Source: DAOUGC01 sp034429695 (GTDB lineage Bacteria; Chloroflexota; Anaerolineae; Anaerolineales; Anaerolineaceae). Taken from it: DNA of 34,204 nt. This document shows positions 1 to 7,013 of the stretch, one piece after another. How positions within the stretch are numbered: the first letter of the stretch is position 1; every line of letters starts with the position of its first letter. A program made the position numbers and the translations under genes. The notes under the pieces are model-generated. The model was not told the origin of the DNA and made no database searches. It saw nothing but the letters and a program-made list of their open reading frames with translations. Location of the stretch: assembly GCA_034429695.1 (NCBI GenBank), contig DAOUGC010000112.1:1-34204 (forward strand), in the 5' to 3' direction.

Positions 1-453
1 CAATTCCTGGCAGCTCCATTTGCCATTGGATTTGGCTGGCTGTCCAAGAAAATCGGTGCTCGCCCCGCCATCTATATCAGTCTGGCGGTATATACCATCA
101 TCTCCATCATGGGGTATTTCATGGCAGTTCCATGGCATTTCATGCTGTTGGGCGGGCTGGTTGCCACCGTGCAAGGCGGCAGCCAGGCGCTCAGCCGTTC
201 ACTACTCGGGCGCATGATGCCGCGCAGTAAATCCGCGGAATTTTACGGCTTCTTTAGCGTCAGTGAAAAATTTTCTGGCATTCTGGGGCCCGCGCTGTTT
301 GGCCTGGTCTCCCAACTGGTGGGACACAGCCGCCTCAGCATCATCAGCCTGATCATCTTCTTCGTCCTGGGCGGCTTCATCCTCAGCCGGGTGAATGTGG
401 AACGGGGCATCCGCATTGCCGAAGAAGAAGAAGCTCTCATGGAAGCTGTATAA
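1..453 (+). CDS. MFS transporter, UMF1 (Atg22-like) type, C-terminal part
   Basis: This is the 3' end of a membrane transporter whose start lies outside the window. The frame is open from base 1 to the TAA at 451-453, giving about 150 residues. Visible are hydrophobic helices, a cytoplasmic-type loop (GWLSKKIGAR, the usual MFS signature between helices) and the stretch QGGSQALSRSLLGRMMP followed by EFYGFFSVSEKFSGILGP, which is very typical of the UMF1 family of MFS permeases. The charged tail EEEEALMEA ends the protein in the cytoplasm. The substrate of bacterial UMF1 proteins is not well defined, so none is assigned. The gene ends at a strong bidirectional terminator shared with the convergent membrane-protein gene. 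Confidence 0.8.
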   Translation, partial: QFLAAPFAIGFGWLSKKIGARPAIYISLAVYTIISIMGYFMAVPWHFMLLGGLVATVQGGSQALSRSLLGRMMPRSKSAEFYGFFSVSEKFSGILGPALFGLVSQLVGHSRLSIISLIIFFVLGGFILSRVNVERGIRIAEEEEALMEAV

Positions 454-475
454 ACCAATTGCCAATTAAAAACCA

Positions 476-504
476 AACGCCAGGCGCATCACCTGGCGTT
501 TTTT
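476..504. terminator. Bidirectional intrinsic terminator
   Basis: A perfect 9-bp stem (AACGCCAGG at 476-484 with CCTGGCGTT at 492-500) and a 7-nt loop are followed by six T on the plus strand. On the minus strand the same stem runs into a T-rich tail. It lies between the convergent genes ending at 453 (+) and 521 (-). Confidence 0.8.
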
Positions 505-520
505 CATACCTGCTTCCAGT

Positions 521-1405
521 TCAGGCTTCTGACAATTCGGATAGGATGTATTTCTCCTTTTTGCCCTTGAAAAACCCTGTCACTAGGTGATACATGGCAA
601 ACAGCTCCAGCGCAAAAGGCAGATACCCACCGTAACCCAGCACGGGCATTTCAAACAATTTTGGATTGCCCACAAACGGAACCGTGTAGATCCATTTGGG
701 CATGGAGTGGAAATTCCACAGCTCCCAGAAGAACCCGGTGATGAGCACACCGACAAACAAACTGACCACTGGCTTCCAATTGCCGTTCCTGGTGTAATCT
801 GCCAGGCTGCGGTTACCCAACCAGATGTTGATCGGTTCAAGAATGCAATAAACCGAAATCCAGACGAACGGGAAACAATACTGCGGAAAAACCAGCAACA
901 GCGCCAGCATGACCCACCCGGCGATGAAAAACCCCAGCGTCGTGCGCCGATCCGGGCGGACGACCAACCAGGGCTTCATTCGCTGCACCCAGCCTGCCCC
1001 TGAGATCCATTCGGCCGCAGAAAAAACAGCCGGCATGACCACAGAGAAGTTGATGCTCGAGATCAGGAAATATTCCAGCGGGGTCAGAGCGTCAACCCCC
1101 AGGTATTGCCAGTTCTGTACGCGTTCATTGATGGCTTCAAACAGCCACCACCCCGGTATGGATACCGCGAACAAAGCAAAATAGCGTTTCCAGTCACGCA
1201 TCAGCAAGGATGTGCCGTTGCTTTGATAAGCCAGCGCATCCATGATCAAGCTGTAACCAAGCCACAAAGGAAAAAACGCCCAGAAGGTACGCAAACCGTC
1301 CAACAGCCAGTTGACTGCCCAAAAGGCTAATACCAGCGCCAACCCGATCCACCCATGCAAAGGAAAAACACGCCGAATTTGTGTGCGAGAAAAACTGGTT
1401 TCCAT
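521..1405 (-). CDS. Multi-pass membrane protein of unknown function
   Basis: I do not recognise this 294-residue protein with confidence. It has about seven or eight hydrophobic segments spread along its length, many aromatic residues in and next to the membrane segments (FFWELWNF, YGGYLPFALELFAMYH) and a basic C-terminal tail (GFFKGKKEKY). No signal peptide separate from the first helix is visible. The spacing of conserved-looking acidic and aromatic residues within helices recalls small integral-membrane enzymes such as lycopene-cyclase-like proteins, but this is only an impression. It stands alone, 65 bases downstream of ruvA on the same strand, with its own candidate promoter at 1438-1467, and ends at a terminator. 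Confidence 0.7.
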   Translation of the reverse strand: METSFSRTQIRRVFPLHGWIGLALVLAFWAVNWLLDGLRTFWAFFPLWLGYSLIMDALAYQSNGTSLLMRDWKRYFALFAVSIPGWWLFEAINERVQNWQYLGVDALTPLEYFLISSINFSVVMPAVFSAAEWISGAGWVQRMKPWLVVRPDRRTTLGFFIAGWVMLALLLVFPQYCFPFVWISVYCILEPINIWLGNRSLADYTRNGNWKPVVSLFVGVLITGFFWELWNFHSMPKWIYTVPFVGNPKLFEMPVLGYGGYLPFALELFAMYHLVTGFFKGKKEKYILSELSEA

Positions 1406-1437
1406 CCACTACACCACCCTGGTACAAATTTCTACTC

Positions 1438-1467
1438 ATTCTACCGGAAATCAGCGCTGAAGACCAA
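1438..1467 (-). promoter_or_regulatory. Candidate promoter for the 521-1405 membrane protein
   Basis: On the minus strand, TTGGTC (1467-1462) and TAGAAT (1443-1438) are separated by 18 nt. It lies in the short gap after ruvA, about 33 nt upstream of the start codon. Confidence 0.4.
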
Positions 1468-1470
1468 TTC

Positions 1471-2046
1471 TTAACCGGAGAAGTATTGCAATGCTGCGCG
1501 CAGGCGTCCTTCCAGATCCCTGGGTGCTGATTTGGGAAGCGATTGCAGTGCTGCCTGCGCCTCCACCACGCTATATCCCAGCGCAGTCAGGGCATCCAGC
1601 ACCTCTGTGTCCACTTCGTAAGCCGGAATGCCCTCAAATGTGGTTGGCTGGCCCATGCGCCCCTGCAGGTGCAGCAATATTTTCTGAGCCGTCTTTTTTC
1701 CCACCCCCGGAACACGTGCAAACAGATCCGCCTGTTCAGAGAACACAGCCCGGCGCAAAGCTTCCACATTCATCACCGAGAGGATGCCCATTGCCATTTT
1801 TGGACCCACCCCGTTTGCCCCCAACAACAGAACAAATGCTGAGCGTTCTGCTTCGGTCTCAAACCCGTACAGCCACATACCATCTTCGCGCATAACCATG
1901 TGGGTATGCAGAAAAACCGGTTCTCCCGGCCGCAATTCGCTGCGCTGCGCTGCAGTCACATAAACGCGCAGGCCAATTCCGTTGACATCCACCACAATAC
2001 TATCTTCGGCCACCGCCAGAACTTCACCCCGCACTGAAGCAATCAT
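1471..2046 (-). CDS. ruvA: Holliday junction branch migration protein RuvA
   Basis: RuvA binds the four-way Holliday junction as a tetramer and loads the RuvB motor during recombinational repair. The 191-residue length is normal. Seen are the N-terminal OB fold (MIASVRGEVLAV...VDVNGIGLRVYV), the HhH region (LLLGANGVGPKMAMGILS, then RVPGVGKKTAQKILLHL) and the C-terminal three-helix RuvB-binding domain (LDALTALGYSVVEAQAAL). Its ATG overlaps the stop of the upstream rRNA methyltransferase gene by 4 bases (ATGA), so translation is probably coupled. ruvB is not downstream here, unlike in many bacteria; it must lie outside this window. Confidence 0.96.
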   Translation of the reverse strand: MIASVRGEVLAVAEDSIVVDVNGIGLRVYVTAAQRSELRPGEPVFLHTHMVMREDGMWLYGFETEAERSAFVLLLGANGVGPKMAMGILSVMNVEALRRAVFSEQADLFARVPGVGKKTAQKILLHLQGRMGQPTTFEGIPAYEVDTEVLDALTALGYSVVEAQAALQSLPKSAPRDLEGRLRAALQYFSG

Positions 2047-2855
2047 GCCTGTCCGCCTTCCTTGCGCCGTTGATTGAAAATCTCGTAAAGCACCACCCCG
2101 GTGGCCACAGCCAGGTTTAGCGAATCGCTGCTGCCTGCCATGGGAATTCTGACCACATCATCACACAGGCGCAGATGGACCTCATCCAGTCCCTGCCGCT
2201 CAGAGCCCATCAACAGCACCATCGGGGTGGGATACACCACCGACTGATAATCCGTTGGCCCCCGGTCGGATGTGCCAAACAGAGGCATGGCGCACGTCTT
2301 TTTCCAGTGTGAGAATTCTTCCAGGCTGGCTTTCACCAACCGCTGAGAGAACAGCGCCCCCATGCTGGCTCTCACCGCTGAAGGGTCATAAGGATCGGTG
2401 GATTGGTCCAACAAAATGACACCTTCTCCGTGAACCGCATCATGAGTGCGCAGAATGGTTCCAAGGTTCCCCGGATCTGCAATTTCATCCAACGCGACCC
2501 AGGTGGTTCCTTTACGTGCATCCATATCGCCAAGCTGGGTCCATTTCTGCCGCGCCACCGCTGCCAGCCCTTGCGGACCATCCTTTTGCGCCAGTGAACG
2601 AAACACTTCTTCACTGACCTGCAGGATCGAAATACCCATCTTTCTGGCGCGCTCCACAGTGGTTTGTCCAAAATCACTGGTTAACAGATCCGGCGCTACC
2701 AGCATCTGCTCGATCATGGCATGATGATCGAGCGCCTCTCCCACAATACGCAACCCTTCCATGAAAAACAAACCGGATTGCTGTCGCTCTTTCCGATCAC
2801 GCAGTTTTCTGATTTCTTTGATATGTGGATTGGCAGTGGAGGTTATGAAAACCAT
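2043..2855 (-). CDS. TrmH/SpoU-family RNA 2'-O-methyltransferase
   Basis: This protein is predicted to methylate a ribose 2'-hydroxyl in rRNA or tRNA using SAM, with the trefoil-knot SPOUT fold. All three SpoU motifs are visible: motif 1 (EIADPGNLGTILRT), motif 2 (PMVLLMGSERQGL) and motif 3 (VRIPMAGSSDSLNLAVATGV). The N-terminus beginning ITSTANPHIKEIRKLRDRK is the substrate-binding extension of this family. A longer frame starts at 2885 (280 residues), but I prefer the ATG at 2855 (270 residues), because family members begin just before the ITS-NP-IK motif and this reduces the overlap with ruvC to 13 bases. It sits between ruvC and ruvA, an insertion into the usual ruv order. The target nucleotide cannot be told from sequence. 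Confidence 0.88.
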   Translation of the reverse strand: MVFITSTANPHIKEIRKLRDRKERQQSGLFFMEGLRIVGEALDHHAMIEQMLVAPDLLTSDFGQTTVERARKMGISILQVSEEVFRSLAQKDGPQGLAAVARQKWTQLGDMDARKGTTWVALDEIADPGNLGTILRTHDAVHGEGVILLDQSTDPYDPSAVRASMGALFSQRLVKASLEEFSHWKKTCAMPLFGTSDRGPTDYQSVVYPTPMVLLMGSERQGLDEVHLRLCDDVVRIPMAGSSDSLNLAVATGVVLYEIFNQRRKEGGQA

Positions 2856-3334
2856 TGGTTCATCCGGCTGGAATGCAAATGACATATGGCAATCGCCAGG
2901 GCATCAGCGGCATCATCAGGCCTGGGAATATCCGCCAGACCAAGCAGCGCCCGCACCATCTGCTGCACTTGATTCTTGTCTGCGCCGCCGTAACCTGCCA
3001 CAGCCTGTTTGACTTCCATGGGTGTGTACTCGGCCACCTGCAAGCCAGCCTGTGCCAGGGCAAGCATGGCGACTCCCCGCGCCTGCCCCACTGCAATGGC
3101 AGTGGTGACATTGCGCGAAAAAAATAACTTCTCCACCGCGCACATTTCAGGGCGATGGAGAAGCAGCAATTCTGTCAATTCTTGATGTAACTGGAGCAGA
3201 CGCAATTCAGCCGCAGTATTTGCCGGGGTTTCGATTACCCCGCAGGCAATCAACTCCAGACCACCATCAGGCGTTTCCCGGACAAATCCATATCCGGTAC
3301 GGGCGGTGCCGGGGTCAATGCCAGCGACGATCAT
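2843..3334 (-). CDS. ruvC: Crossover junction endodeoxyribonuclease RuvC
   Basis: RuvC resolves Holliday junctions by symmetric cleavage as a dimer. The 163-residue length is usual. The acidic catalytic residues are at the expected places: D7 in GIDPGTARTGYG, E68 in CAVEKLFF, and D141/D144 in RPDDAADALAIA. The motif VGQARGVAML and the segment YTPMEVKQAVAGYGGADKNQV are also typical. It starts 6 bases after yebC ends and overlaps the following methyltransferase gene, so it belongs to a yebC-ruvC-spoU-ruvA operon. Confidence 0.96.
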   Translation of the reverse strand: MIVAGIDPGTARTGYGFVRETPDGGLELIACGVIETPANTAAELRLLQLHQELTELLLLHRPEMCAVEKLFFSRNVTTAIAVGQARGVAMLALAQAGLQVAEYTPMEVKQAVAGYGGADKNQVQQMVRALLGLADIPRPDDAADALAIAICHLHSSRMNQWFS

Positions 3335-3340
3335 GCCAGC

Positions 3341-4096
3341 CTATTCCGACTCCATTGAAGCCATGGCCTCCTCAGAAATGCGCAGGTTGGAGAAGACATT
3401 CTGAACATCGTCCAGATCTTCCACGTTTTCAATCGTGCGCATTACCTGCAGGGTGGCGTCAACCGGTAATTCCATTTCCTGGTTGGGAACCATGCGCAGT
3501 TCGGCTTCATCCGGGATGATGTTGGCAGCCCGCAACTGATCAGTGAGGGTTTTGAAGGCTTCAACCGGCGCGAAGATCTCAATGGTGTCCTCATCCTGGC
3601 TGACATCATCTGCCCCGCCTTCCAATGCCATCTCAAAAACCCGGTCAAAATCAATCTTGTCGGCAGACAGGGCAAAGTAAGCGATGCGCTTGAACTGCCA
3701 GGCAACCGAACCGGCTTCACCCAGACTGCCACCTGAGCGGCTGAGAATATGGCGCAATTCTGCCACGGTGCGATTGCGGTTTTCGGTCACGCATTCGATC
3801 ATCAGAGCCACGCCATTGGAAGCATACCCTTCATAGAAGATCTGCTCAAAAGCAGCCCCATCCTTGGATTCTCCGGTGCCGCGTTTGATGGCGCGTTCAA
3901 TATTCTCTTTGGGCATGTTCTGGGCTCGGGCACGATCCACAGCCAGACGCAGCCGGAAATTGGAATCCAGATCTCCGCCGCCTTCGCGCGCAGACATGAC
4001 AATTTCTCGAGTCAGCCGGGTAAACACCTGGCCACGCTTGGCGTCGGCTGCCCCTTTTTTGCGTTTAATGGTGGACCACTTGGAATGTCCTGACAT
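3341..4096 (-). CDS. yebC: YebC/PmpR family DNA-binding regulator
   Basis: YebC/TACO1 proteins are about 240-250 residues long; this one has 251. The start MSGHSKWSTIKRKKGAADAKRG is the family signature, followed by FTRLTREIVMSAREGGGD and the second-domain motif GTGESKDGAAFEQIFYEGY. Members have been described as transcription regulators and more recently as factors helping ribosomes through difficult stretches such as polyproline. It is the first gene of the ruv operon, a common arrangement. A promoter candidate lies at 4144-4171 and the RBS is AGGAGA about 10 nt before the ATG. Confidence 0.95.
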   Translation of the reverse strand: MSGHSKWSTIKRKKGAADAKRGQVFTRLTREIVMSAREGGGDLDSNFRLRLAVDRARAQNMPKENIERAIKRGTGESKDGAAFEQIFYEGYASNGVALMIECVTENRNRTVAELRHILSRSGGSLGEAGSVAWQFKRIAYFALSADKIDFDRVFEMALEGGADDVSQDEDTIEIFAPVEAFKTLTDQLRAANIIPDEAELRMVPNQEMELPVDATLQVMRTIENVEDLDDVQNVFSNLRISEEAMASMESE

Positions 4097-4143
4097 ACCT
4101 TGTCTCTCCTAACATCTTCTCGGATGGAATTTTCGATTGCACG

Positions 4144-4171
4144 ATTATACCACGCTGTCATATCTCAGGAA
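4144..4171 (-). promoter_or_regulatory. Candidate promoter of the yebC-ruv operon
   Basis: TATAAT on the minus strand (4149-4144) is a perfect -10 box. A weak -35 box TTCCTG (4171-4166) lies 16 nt upstream. The leader to yebC would be about 40 nt. Confidence 0.5.
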
Positions 4172-4273
4172 AAATTTTCTTACAACCTTTTCTTTTCAAT
4201 ACGCCATCCATTCTGCCTTCTGCAAGCGATCCTTACAGACTCGCAAGGTCAAACATTTGGTAAGTCGCAGGTA

Positions 4274-4302
4274 TTGGATTCCATCGACTTTATAACTAAA
4301 AT
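4274..4302 (+). promoter_or_regulatory. Candidate promoter of the sortase-like gene
   Basis: TTGGAT (4274-4279) and TAAAAT (4297-4302) are spaced by 17 nt, about 47 nt before the ATG at 4350. The surrounding region from 4240 is markedly AT-rich compared with the genes. Confidence 0.45.
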
Positions 4303-4349
4303 ATAACCATAAATAGCAATATAAATTACCAATATCAAACAGGTATCGC

Positions 4350-5036
4350 ATGCTGAACAAACTCTTCTCTTACAAGTTTTCCCTCTTCTCCGCCTTACTG
4401 GTCGCCATGACATTCTTTACTGCTGCATTCAACCCATTTGTTCCCGTTACCGGTTCCGGCATTGACGCCGCCACTGCTGAAGAAGATACCCTGCCGACCC
4501 TGGTCTCCTTCGTGGAAGAGCTGGACACCGACGACGAAGGCACCCTGGCCGGCATTTACATTGAAGATAAAATGGCTTTCCCGGTTGTGCAACAACCGAG
4601 TGACAAACCCGCTTACGTGTCCACCATGGACGATGTGGTCACCGAATTTGCCATGGCGCGCAAGTACAACGCGGTTGGCTTGCTGGCTCACAATTATTTG
4701 GCTGGCGCTGACTTCTCCAATATCGTCGTCAACGATTATCTCGTCGCAGTCTACAGCGATGGCTCCACCCAGTATTACCAGGTTTATGACATTCAGAGCT
4801 ATCAAGCGCTCAGCCCGTACGACCCCTACTCAAATTTCCTGGACCTGGAAACCAACGCCACCCTTACCAGCACTGAGCTGTTCCTGCAGACTTACGGATT
4901 GGGCAATGTAATGGTGTTGCAAACCTGCATCAAAGCCAACGATGAGCCTTCCTGGGGTCGCCTGTTCGTCATGGCAATCCCAGTTGAAGAACCCGTTGAT
5001 ACACTGGTCGATGCCGATTTCAGTTACGTCGAATAA
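4350..5036 (+). CDS. Sortase-like exported protein with H/C/R triad
   Basis: The protein has 228 residues, with an N-terminal hydrophobic segment (about 8-29) that anchors or exports it. The C-terminal half has the sortase order of catalytic residues: H114 (LLAHNYLAG), C193 (VMVLQTCI) and R204 (SWGRLFVMA), with beta-rich sequence between (NDYLVAVYSDGSTQYYQVYDI). I infer a divergent sortase-type transpeptidase, or a relative used for another cysteine acyl-transfer reaction. Unusually, a sortase-signal-like pentapeptide VPVTG lies at 31-35, just after the hydrophobic segment. The gene converges on the canonical sortase gene at 5116-5949, sharing a terminator with it. The RBS is weak (AGG). The triad is seen directly; the fold assignment is inference. 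Confidence 0.65.
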   Translation: MLNKLFSYKFSLFSALLVAMTFFTAAFNPFVPVTGSGIDAATAEEDTLPTLVSFVEELDTDDEGTLAGIYIEDKMAFPVVQQPSDKPAYVSTMDDVVTEFAMARKYNAVGLLAHNYLAGADFSNIVVNDYLVAVYSDGSTQYYQVYDIQSYQALSPYDPYSNFLDLETNATLTSTELFLQTYGLGNVMVLQTCIKANDEPSWGRLFVMAIPVEEPVDTLVDADFSYVE

Positions 5037-5063
5037 TCATTTTCGAGACTTTCTCGATTATCC

Positions 5064-5104
5064 ATATAAAAAGACCACGCCTGTATTACGTGGTCTTTTT
5101 ATAT
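5064..5104. terminator. Bidirectional terminator between the two sortase genes
   Basis: A perfect 16-bp stem (5064-5079 with 5089-5104) with a 9-nt loop has A-runs on one side and T-runs on the other, so it works in both directions. It separates the convergent genes ending at 5036 (+) and 5116 (-). Confidence 0.85.
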
Positions 5105-5115
5105 ATCGTTTAGAG

Positions 5116-5949
5116 TCATTTTTCTATTACAGATGAGTCATCCCGCAATTCACGCGTACCCACTGGCACCGCCACAATGATCAACCGATGGCTGTTGGAT
5201 TCATACGGATAGCAGGTTACCAGAGTTAATCGCTCATCCTGCGATGGTGAGATCCAGCGGGCATTTTCAAAACGCTGTTCAGCTTTCACACCCCGTTCCG
5301 GCAGGATCATCTTATTGATGGACTGATAGAAAAACACGTGGGTGGAGCCATACACCTGGATGATATCCCCCGGTTGAACATCCACCAGATACCGGAATAC
5401 TTCCCCATGCACGTTGTGATGTCCGTTCAAAACCGTATTACCAACATTACCGAGAAACGCCGAGTGAGTATGCCATCCCACGGCGAACTCATTGGGCGCC
5501 ATCCACTGATCGTAAGCTTTCGCCATCACCCACGTTTGACGTAACATCGCCGGTATGACCGGTGCGTCGAGATTGATCGAATTAATCACAATCCGGGTTG
5601 GCTCTTGTGGAAGGACAGGACCATCCTGTTTTTCCTCCTCAACCAGATCGTCGGCGGTCAGCTCTCCGGTTTCCAATGCTTCCGCCACAACATCATTGGC
5701 AATCAGGGTTGGGATCTCAATGGGTTGGGCTTGAAGATCGGCAACTGTATTGCCGCCAACTGGGTCAATATTAACAGGCACCGAGGCAGGGACAAAGCCC
5801 TCCTCGGTGATCCAGGTAATAAAATCAGTCTGAGGAAAGGGTCCGGAAAGGGTCTGCCACAGACCATAGCCACCCCACCCCAACAAGCCCACGCCCATGA
5901 TGATGATGGCGGCAAACCTGACTACCTTTAAAGAAGCCGAATCAATCAA
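5116..5949 (-). CDS. Sortase (class D/E-like transpeptidase)
   Basis: The 277-residue protein has an N-terminal membrane segment (about 11-31), an acidic linker of about 85 residues and a C-terminal sortase domain (about 116-265). The catalytic residues are clear: H177 in VLNGHHNVHG, C246 in LTLVTCYPYE and R255 in SNSHRLIIVA. Sortases cleave an LPXTG-like signal and attach the protein to a surface amine. The only workable start is TTG at 5949, since an in-frame TAG lies four codons upstream. It starts 23 bases after the response regulator ends, so the two probably form one operon. A plausible substrate is encoded next door at 7014-9215 (IPVTG signal). The class is judged from the TLVTC motif and spacing only. 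Confidence 0.88.
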   Translation of the reverse strand: MIDSASLKVVRFAAIIIMGVGLLGWGGYGLWQTLSGPFPQTDFITWITEEGFVPASVPVNIDPVGGNTVADLQAQPIEIPTLIANDVVAEALETGELTADDLVEEEKQDGPVLPQEPTRIVINSINLDAPVIPAMLRQTWVMAKAYDQWMAPNEFAVGWHTHSAFLGNVGNTVLNGHHNVHGEVFRYLVDVQPGDIIQVYGSTHVFFYQSINKMILPERGVKAEQRFENARWISPSQDERLTLVTCYPYESNSHRLIIVAVPVGTRELRDDSSVIEK

Positions 5950-5972
5950 TGGTATCCACTATGATGGTACGT

Positions 5973-6740
5973 CTACATCTCAGTTTGCAACTTGTAACCC
6001 AACCGATCAACATTGAGGATCAGGTTTGAATCGCCATCAATGGCGTCAAATTTCCGACGCAGCAAATAAACCAGATATTTGGTGCGCTTGCGAACATCAG
6101 TCGAGTCCTCACCCCATACGCTTTGCGATATGCTCTGATAACTTACAATGGCAGGCGCATGTTTGGCCAGAATGGACAACACCGAGAATTCCTTGGGGGT
6201 CAGGCGAATCTCCTTCCCCCGGTAGGTCACTTCTTGAGCCAGCAGATCCACCACCAGATCCACCTGGGGAAAGACCAGGCGGCTGACTTCCTGCGGCTTG
6301 CCAGAACGGCGTAGAACAGCCTTTACCCTTGCCACAACCTCAGCATTATAGAATGGCTTTGTGACGTAATCATCCACGCCGCTCACCAATCCACGCACGA
6401 CATCATTCTTTGCATTAATGGCTGATACGATGATGATGGGTACATCCGTCATCTGGCGCAAGTGTGTCAGGGCTTCCCAGCCGTCCATTTCCGGCATCAT
6501 TAAGTCGAGCAAAACCAGGTCAGGTTGGTGGTCCACCACCTTTTTCAAGGCTTCCTGTCCGGAAGAGGCACTCATCACATTGAAACCGGCAATCCTCAAA
6601 ATTTGCTTGAGGAGAAACACTGTATCAGGTTCATCCTCAACCACCAATACGCGCTGACGTTCGGCATCGATCTCATCCAGATCGATTCCTGTTCCGGTGC
6701 CTGCATTTGTATAGACTTCGGTTTCGGATGGAATATCCAT
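5973..6740 (-). CDS. OmpR/PhoB-family response regulator
   Basis: This is a two-component DNA-binding regulator of 255 residues. The receiver domain (about 28-145) has the acidic pair in VLVVEDEPD, the phosphorylated aspartate in LVLLDLMMPEMDG and the lysine in YVTKPF. The C-terminal winged helix (about 160-255) has RLTPKEFSVLSILAKH and the recognition region TDVRKRTKYLVYLLRRKF. A 27-residue Asp/Glu/Thr-rich extension precedes the receiver. No histidine kinase lies nearby, so it is an orphan here. The RBS GAGG is 6 nt before the ATG. It is expressed from a strong promoter through a structured leader RNA that ends in a terminator-like hairpin (6764-6868) and is followed by the sortase gene. 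I infer that it controls the surface-anchoring locus. Confidence 0.93.
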   Translation of the reverse strand: MDIPSETEVYTNAGTGTGIDLDEIDAERQRVLVVEDEPDTVFLLKQILRIAGFNVMSASSGQEALKKVVDHQPDLVLLDLMMPEMDGWEALTHLRQMTDVPIIIVSAINAKNDVVRGLVSGVDDYVTKPFYNAEVVARVKAVLRRSGKPQEVSRLVFPQVDLVVDLLAQEVTYRGKEIRLTPKEFSVLSILAKHAPAIVSYQSISQSVWGEDSTDVRKRTKYLVYLLRRKFDAIDGDSNLILNVDRLGYKLQTEM

Positions 6741-6763
6741 ATCAACCTCTTGATCTTGATATT

Positions 6764-6868
6764 AAAAAACCGGCGCATTACGGCCGGTTTCGCTACTGGC
6801 TCCCCGTTTCTCCGCCCATGATACATCAAGGGCAAGCGACCATATGAGAGAAACGGTTCATCGCCGCC
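6764..6868 (-). ncRNA. Structured leader RNA, copy A (candidate cis-regulatory element)
   Basis: It lies between the promoter at 6889-6918 and the response regulator start. Read on the minus strand it contains GGCGATGAACCG, TGGTCGCTTG, ACGGGGAGCC and AGTAGCGAAACCGGCC in that order. These blocks recur in the same order in copy B (9298-9396). The stem CCGTTTCTC/GAGAAACGG encloses a smaller GCCC/GGGC stem. The last element is an 8-bp hairpin (AAACCGGC/GCCGGTTT) followed by six T, an intrinsic terminator. Stem sequences differ between copies but keep pairing, which supports a real RNA structure. A riboswitch or attenuator is inferred. I do not recognise the class. Confidence 0.65.
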
Positions 6869-6888
6869 AAATCAAATTCTTGTTTAGT

Positions 6889-6918
6889 ATTATAAAACTT
6901 ACCAAAATATTTTGTCAA
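6889..6918 (-). promoter_or_regulatory. Strong promoter of the response regulator-sortase operon
   Basis: A perfect TTGACA (6918-6913) and a perfect TATAAT (6894-6889) lie 18 nt apart on the minus strand. Transcription would start near 6882, giving a leader of about 140 nt that includes structured RNA copy A. Confidence 0.75.
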
Positions 6919-6957
6919 CTAGTAAGCCACATTACCGGTTAATAACCCCCCTGTAAG

Positions 6958-6997
6958 GGAGAGCCGGTTAAGTTTATTACTGCTTAACCGGCTCTCC
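6958..6997. repeat. Perfect 15-bp hairpin downstream of the surface-protein gene
   Basis: GGAGAGCCGGTTAAG (6958-6972) pairs perfectly with 6983-6997 across a 10-nt loop. It begins 16 bases after the surface-protein gene ends. There is no T-run on the minus side, so it is either an atypical terminator or an mRNA 3'-end stabiliser. Confidence 0.7.
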
Positions 6998-7013
6998 GGT
7001 ATTGATTATTCCA

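Noticed and set aside
6958..6997. Hairpin read as a normal terminator for the surface-protein gene
   Set aside because: The 15-bp stem is perfect, but the minus-strand side lacks a T-run, so it is listed only as a hairpin.
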